Assembly: GCA_037976565.1 (NCBI GenBank)
Contig: CP137666.1
Span: forward strand, 59,103,413-59,167,412
Direction of reading: 5' to 3'
Source of the DNA: Mesocentrotus franciscanus
Taxonomy: Eukaryota; Echinodermata; Echinoidea; Camarodonta; Strongylocentrotidae
Length of the DNA stretch: 64,000 bases
The notes beneath the pieces are model-generated. The model was given only the letters and a program-made list of their open reading frames with translations. It made no database searches and had not been told where the DNA came from. Positions 59,665 through 64,000 of the stretch are shown here, one piece after another. Each line of letters opens with the position of its first letter. The stretch's first letter is position 1. The translations under genes and the position numbers were made by a program.

Positions 59665-59760
59665 GTCTGCTTAGAGCCAGAAAGACGTTACATACAGAGC
59701 CAGAAGGATAACGCCCTTCTTTGTTTTATAGAGTTAATGCCTTTCTGGCTCTCAGCAATG
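59665..59760 (+). ncRNA. Intronic hairpin family, copy 11, next to exon 8 donor
   Basis: AGAGCCAGAAAG and CTTTCTGGCTCT are exact inverses (12 bp). One pair is A:U where most copies have G:C. The stem base begins 9 nt after the exon end. A second partial left arm (AGAGCCAGAAGGATAACG) lies inside the loop with its own CCCTTCTTTG partner. Confidence 0.75.
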
Positions 59761-61120
59761 AAATCTGTTGGCAGCAAACTACATAGAAATACATTGGCAA
59801 CATGTTGTTTAAGATTGATGCGAAAAGCAGAACCAAACTCTGTGCCAGATTCTACCATCTTCTGTTGGACATTACCCAAATCAAAGATCCAGTATCAAGT
59901 GTAAGCTCTTGTCTTTGTTTCACATGAATGTGTAAACTCTGTTTTCTGTCTTCATCTTTGGTATCTTGAAACTTGATAAAGTATGAGATATTCTCATATC
60001 CAACAAATTCAAACAGGTGATATATACTGCATTAATGGAATTTAATCGTCAGAGCAATTATGCTGTGCAGTGTGTCTCAATTGACATAAGACTTTCATCC
60101 AGTTGTATTATTATAAAATGAAAAATCTCTTGTTGTGATCTTTGAATGATAGTAGTGCTACCAGAAGGACCATTTATCAATCAAGGGAGTTTCATTTTTT
60201 TTCTCGGTTTTATCTTCTCTTCTATTACGTATTGTTTTCTTTCTCTTTCCATATCTCTTTCTTTTTCTTTAACTTCTTCTTGTAGTAGTTGTTTCTCTTC
60301 TTGTTGTACCCTTTTTTTCTTTGTACCCTTGACCTAGTGGATACCTTTTGAAATAGCAAAAGATGGTACAGAATCAACAGACATTAAATCGATTTGAGTT
60401 TTAATACTAAGACTAATCCTGACAGGTGCTTATCTCAAATGATGTAAAATTGATTTATTCATCAATATAGATCTCTCAATACTTGCAGTAAATTTACTGC
60501 GTGCAAATACTGATAAGTTGTTGTGTCAACTTCCCAATAGAAATGGATCATTGCTCATAATCTTAAGCAGAAGAAGCATCATTGAAGCTTAATATAATTA
60601 TTAGCAATCAGGTCAGCATTACACGAAACTCGTATTCAATAGTTCACCAGCAACCCATTGAAACATGTGTATTAAATTTAACATGTGTTTAAATGGGATA
60701 TCAGTGAACTTGTACCTATGACGGTTTCATGAAATGATGCCCAGGATACACATGAAATGATAGCACAAAAACTCTATCGACAGCAGCCAGTTATTAGAAT
60801 TGTGGTATGGTTAAAATCCCAGTATTTAACTGATTAATTACCATTGTTTAACATGCAATGGAACTGTGATGTGATGTCTCGGATATTTATGTCAGGTCAT
60901 ATCTCTCAACTGCAACCCAACAAGGGCCTCTATTTTCAGTTTCACTACAAAATCTTACTAGAAATAATACTCCTTGGGATGGATGCCAAGTAAAATGAGT
61001 AGTCTACTTCAAATGTTGTGATTGTGAGCAGTAAAAGGTTGAAGAAGGTTGATACTTTGAGGAGAATTCTGCATCCAAACTCTGTTTTACAGGGTTGCCT
61101 AGATATATATATATAGAATG
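59761..61120. other. Intronic or 3'-flanking stretch
   Basis: AT-rich, with a pyrimidine-rich tract (about 60215-60320). Apart from the MITE at 60616-60742 nothing is recognised. Confidence 0.55.
60616..60742. mobile_element. Palindromic MITE with GCAT..CACGAAAC ends, copy 2
   Basis: GCATTACACGAAACTCGTAT and the inverted GTTTCATGAAATGATGC pair. AACATGTGTTTAAATGGGAT and AACTTGTACCTATGA words correspond to the element at 31806-31937. Confidence 0.6.
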
Positions 61121-61198
61121 AAGCTGGCTAAGAGCCAGAAGGGCATCAAATCATATCAATAACATGGAGTTACTTCCTTTTTGTTTGTTCTCGACACA
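61121..61198 (+). ncRNA. Intronic hairpin family, copy 12
   Basis: Left AAGAGCCAGAAGGGCATCAA. The right arm is preceded by the signature ATGGAGTTA but is diverged (CTTCCTTTTTGTTTGTTCTC). A weak stem. Confidence 0.45.
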
Positions 61199-61287
61199 AT
61201 TTTATGCAAATTTCATCATGTAGTATGATATGTGTTTGTTTATTGTATTTTGTTCCATCCAGCTTTAATATCAGCATCAGATAATAT

Positions 61288-61363
61288 ATGTGCTGAGAGG
61301 TAGAAGGGTATTAAATCATCTTATTTTACCCAGAGTTAATGCCCGTCTAGCTTTAAGCAGATG
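61288..61363 (+). ncRNA. Intronic hairpin family, copy 13
   Basis: TGCTGAGAGGTAGAAGGGTA plus TTAA faces GTTAATGCCCGTCTAGCTTT plus AAGCA. The inner GGGTATTAA/TTAATGCCC stem is intact with the usual U-G wobble. Confidence 0.65.
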
Positions 61364-61381
61364 ATACATGTAATGTGTCCT

Positions 61382-61639
61382 GGGGGGTGTTTCACAAAGA
61401 CTAAGATCGACTTTAAGTTGGACTTAAGTATGACAGGCCGTTCGTGCCATTGTTTGCTCTCACCATTATGATCTTTAGATAATATTTTTTCCTTCAAGTT
61501 TTGTAGATTTTTTACCATGATTTGTACGTCCCTTGAGAGACCAATGCCAGTAAATGATGAGAGCAAACAATGGCATGAACGGCCTGCTATACTATAAGTC
61601 CAACTTAAAGTCGATCTTAGTCTTTGTGAAACACCCCCC
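61382..61639. mobile_element. MITE with GTGTTTCACAAAGACT ends, copy 3
   Basis: Ends GGGGGGTGTTTCACAAAGAC and the exact inverse. The interior orientation is as in the copy at 44651-44952. Confidence 0.9.
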
Positions 61640-61784
61640 TGTATATATTACTCAACCATTCTATCCTGTGATTGATGTGTACTATCTTCATGTAGTACCA
61701 TTGTGTCGCCAATCAGTTCGTGCTGCCCTCCAATATCTGTTTGAAGATTAGAGTAGTGAATTTCCCTGTTTTATCCCCCCGAAG

Positions 61785-61829
61785 ATCCCATTATCCTAGA
61801 ACGGAGAATACAGGACCTTTAGAAGCCAG
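61785..61829 (+). CDS. Candidate next exon, 45 nt
   Basis: Flanked by TTTTATCCCCCCGAAG and GTGAGG. It is phase 2 in and out, as exon 8 requires, and would encode RSHYPRTENTGPLEA. It does not resemble the residues that follow LHREL in FAM107 proteins, so it may be chance. Confidence 0.2.
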
Positions 61830-62502
61830 GTGAGGAATTGAAATGGTTCATTTGGGGAAGACAAAAAATCTTCAGCAAATCTTTCGACCTTTCTGATCAT
61901 TCTCCTCTTGTTTTGAATAACACACAATTTCCGGTCTGTCTAGTATTCTTGCAAGACGTATGTTGAGCTCTGAGCGTTATGCCTTCTCTGCCAGCTTTGG
62001 ATTTCCAGTCCACTAATCTTATTACCATTTTTCAATTAACTACAAAAATTAATGTGTCTGCTATTAAGATGGAATTAAATTTTTGGACAATTTAGTGTCC
62101 TTTTCCTGTATAGTTTAAAATTACCTGGTAGAATGAAAGCTTTTGTTATTAGTATTATTGAAGTAATGCTCTTATGAAAGAGGATGTTGGATATGTTTAA
62201 GATTCAAGCACAAATGATAATTCTTGGCTTATCTTTGAATGAGTTTTTTTTTCTGAGGTTATTTTCTGGCTATTTTAATAATTCTCTCTGCTTCTCAATG
62301 GCTTCTACATTCTGCAACAAACTTTGTTTCAAAGGACAATCTGTTTAATAGTCTAATGTGATTAGTATTCATTCTTCTGAAGTTAAATAATTCTGATGTT
62401 TTAGACTTCCTTGTTTCCAAATGACTTCTTCATTTTGCAACAAAGCGAGTGTTTCAAAATGTATTTTGTGAGGCTATACCAATGGTACTGATTGATTTGG
62501 TA
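61830..62502. other. Non-coding stretch
   Basis: AT-rich sequence with no feature recognised. Confidence 0.6.
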
Positions 62503-63216
62503 TTAACCCTAATAACCCCCTCCGCGATTTTTCTGATTGTTCTGGAACGCATACGAATGGCGCCTCGCCGCTCGCTGACTTTTTTCTTTCGAGTCTTGCG
62601 CATCTTTTAAAACAATTCTTTTGAAAATCGAACGTACAGTTACAAAGTCACGTGACCTTTTGTCATTGCATGTCAGCCTGAAAAGCGCTCATTTTCGTGA
62701 TTTGTGTACAAAACATATAGAAATGTCATTTTTCCTAAAAAGAGATAAAACATTGGTTATTGGGTCTTGTTTAAAGTTGATGTGTTTGGTTTGGGAGTCA
62801 AAATTTGAATTGTAGTTAGAAATGAAATAAAACAACAAAAACAATAAAATACATAAGAAACTATCAAAACAAGAGATAACATGAGGAATAACCTAGCTCT
62901 TCCAAATTTTTTTTGTTGTATTATTGTTTCAAATGGTCTAACAAATACATGTAGTGAAAAAAGAATGCTTAAATATAAAGAATATATGATTTATGGGTAA
63001 AAAGGTGAATTTTATGACCTTAATTGCATAAATTACCATAAATATGCAATGAGTGAATTTTCCAAAAATTAAATTTACCATAGTATTCTATACACTTCAC
63101 TTGACATGCGTGCAAACTTTCGCGACGATCGGCCAAGATCTTAGGGGGGGGGCATAATGCCCCTCCCCCCCTCGGTCGTATTAAGACCTCAAATAGCCTG
63201 GCCTTTTTAGGGTTAA
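62503..63216. mobile_element. Second TTAA-flanked piggyBac-like non-autonomous element
   Basis: TTAA at 62503-62506 and 63213-63216 flanks inverted ends CCCTAATAA and TTTTTAGGG. The interior has a GC-richer left part (GGCGCCTCGCCGCTCGC) and a G-run/C-run pair near 63145-63172. No transposase fragment was recognised. Confidence 0.6.
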
Positions 63217-64000
63217 GGTACTGCTAATGTTTTCATACCCATTTGAGAATTGTGTGACCTTCAAATTCAAATTAATATGGACTTTCCATGGTGGAGCCAA
63301 ATAAAGAAACAATTTTGTTGTTGTTGTTGATACTATTTTGATGTTTACATTGGCACTTTAAAAAAACACAATAATTGCATTTTTGCATTGTCTTTCATTT
63401 CTCTAACTTAATTCTATCTCTGTTCCTTTTCACCTTAACCACACTTTCTTGACTAGCCTGCCTGTACCAGTTTGTTTCCTTCTTGCTTATGGAACTGAAT
63501 GGATCTTTGTGATCTATTCTACCTGTCATTTTGAATTTATATTGTCATATGTATATATCAGACATATTCCATTTGTAGTCCTTAGGAAAAAGAATGCTAA
63601 AACATTTTGTATGTGCTTATGTTGCCACTCTCAAATAAATATCATCAATGTGTGCCTTAGACTGAAAGAGTTATCAACACTCATGCACTTGCAAGTATGC
63701 AAGGTAGATGTAGATGAGTAGAAAGTTGTACATGTACTTGTACCAAAAATAAAAGATAAATCAGATTACATGTTCTCGTCATCATTGTTACATCACCAGC
63801 ATTGCCTTTACTCAGTATAGCAAGTATTCCTTTCAATTGTTATTTTCTCCAGTACTTTATCCTCTTTACTATCTTATTTCTGTATCAGATACATGTATAT
63901 TGCTTCTTTGTTCTATGGCATATTTTGTGATATGCGCGGATTTTAAAAAGCATGATGTACAGTCAAACCTGTCTTATACTTTAGTCAGACTGGCGAGACC
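63217..64000. other. Right-edge stretch
   Basis: AT-rich with a short (GTT)n near 63315-63328. No exon with FAM107-like residues was found. The remaining part of the gene is expected beyond the window. Confidence 0.5.

Noticed and set aside
32391..61363. Naming the hairpins as a known microRNA family
   Set aside because: The TAATGCCC start of the right arm resembles the seed of a known vertebrate microRNA, but a seed match alone is not evidence of family membership.

Overview
The window looks like an intron-rich, AT-rich genome of a marine deuterostome, most probably an echinoderm and likely a sea urchin. This is inference. It rests on long introns, tRNA-derived SINEs, very many small terminal-inverted-repeat elements (MITEs), a foldback element with 15-bp tandem repeats like the sea-urchin TU family, and frequent ACATGTA and TAGGCCTA words. 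There is no sign of bacterial gene organisation, and no rRNA, CRISPR or convincing free-standing tRNA.

Two protein-coding genes can be supported. On the minus strand, the 5' end of an unidentified serine/arginine-rich protein occupies 6348 down to 5335. It has two exons joined in phase, with good splice sites, a PKA-pseudosubstrate-like RRGAV motif, and a continuation off the left edge. On the plus strand, one large gene fills 17.7-59.7 kb and probably runs past the right edge. Exon 1 is almost exactly an SH3 domain. Later exons are proline-rich and acidic, and the last clear exon carries the start of a FAM107 (DUF1151) domain, recognisable from L-I-x-P, NPV and LHREL. Several exons are phase 1-1 and can be skipped without a frame change. 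One exon (47016-47238) has one base too many for its flanking phases.

Layout: 1-5.3 kb is intergenic or intron of the minus-strand gene, with MITEs, a SINE and GA/GT microsatellites. 5.3-6.5 kb is the minus-strand gene. 6.5-17.5 kb is intergenic, holding a degenerate tandem repeat, a LINE fossil and a foldback element whose arms are 15-bp minisatellites beside (ACT)n arrays. 17.5-64 kb is the SH3/FAM107 gene, whose introns are packed with MITEs, two TTAA-flanked piggyBac-like relics, a 194-bp near-perfect palindrome and SINEs.

The most interesting signal is a family of 13 (perhaps 14) hairpins of about 70-100 nt, between 32.4 and 61.4 kb. They occur only in introns of the SH3/FAM107 gene, and those with both arms readable are all in sense orientation. 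Stem columns change in a paired way (G:C, G-U, A:U and U:A at one column). Two copies start within about 20 nt of a 5' splice site. They resemble an intronic microRNA-like or splicing-regulatory RNA family more than random transposon insertions.
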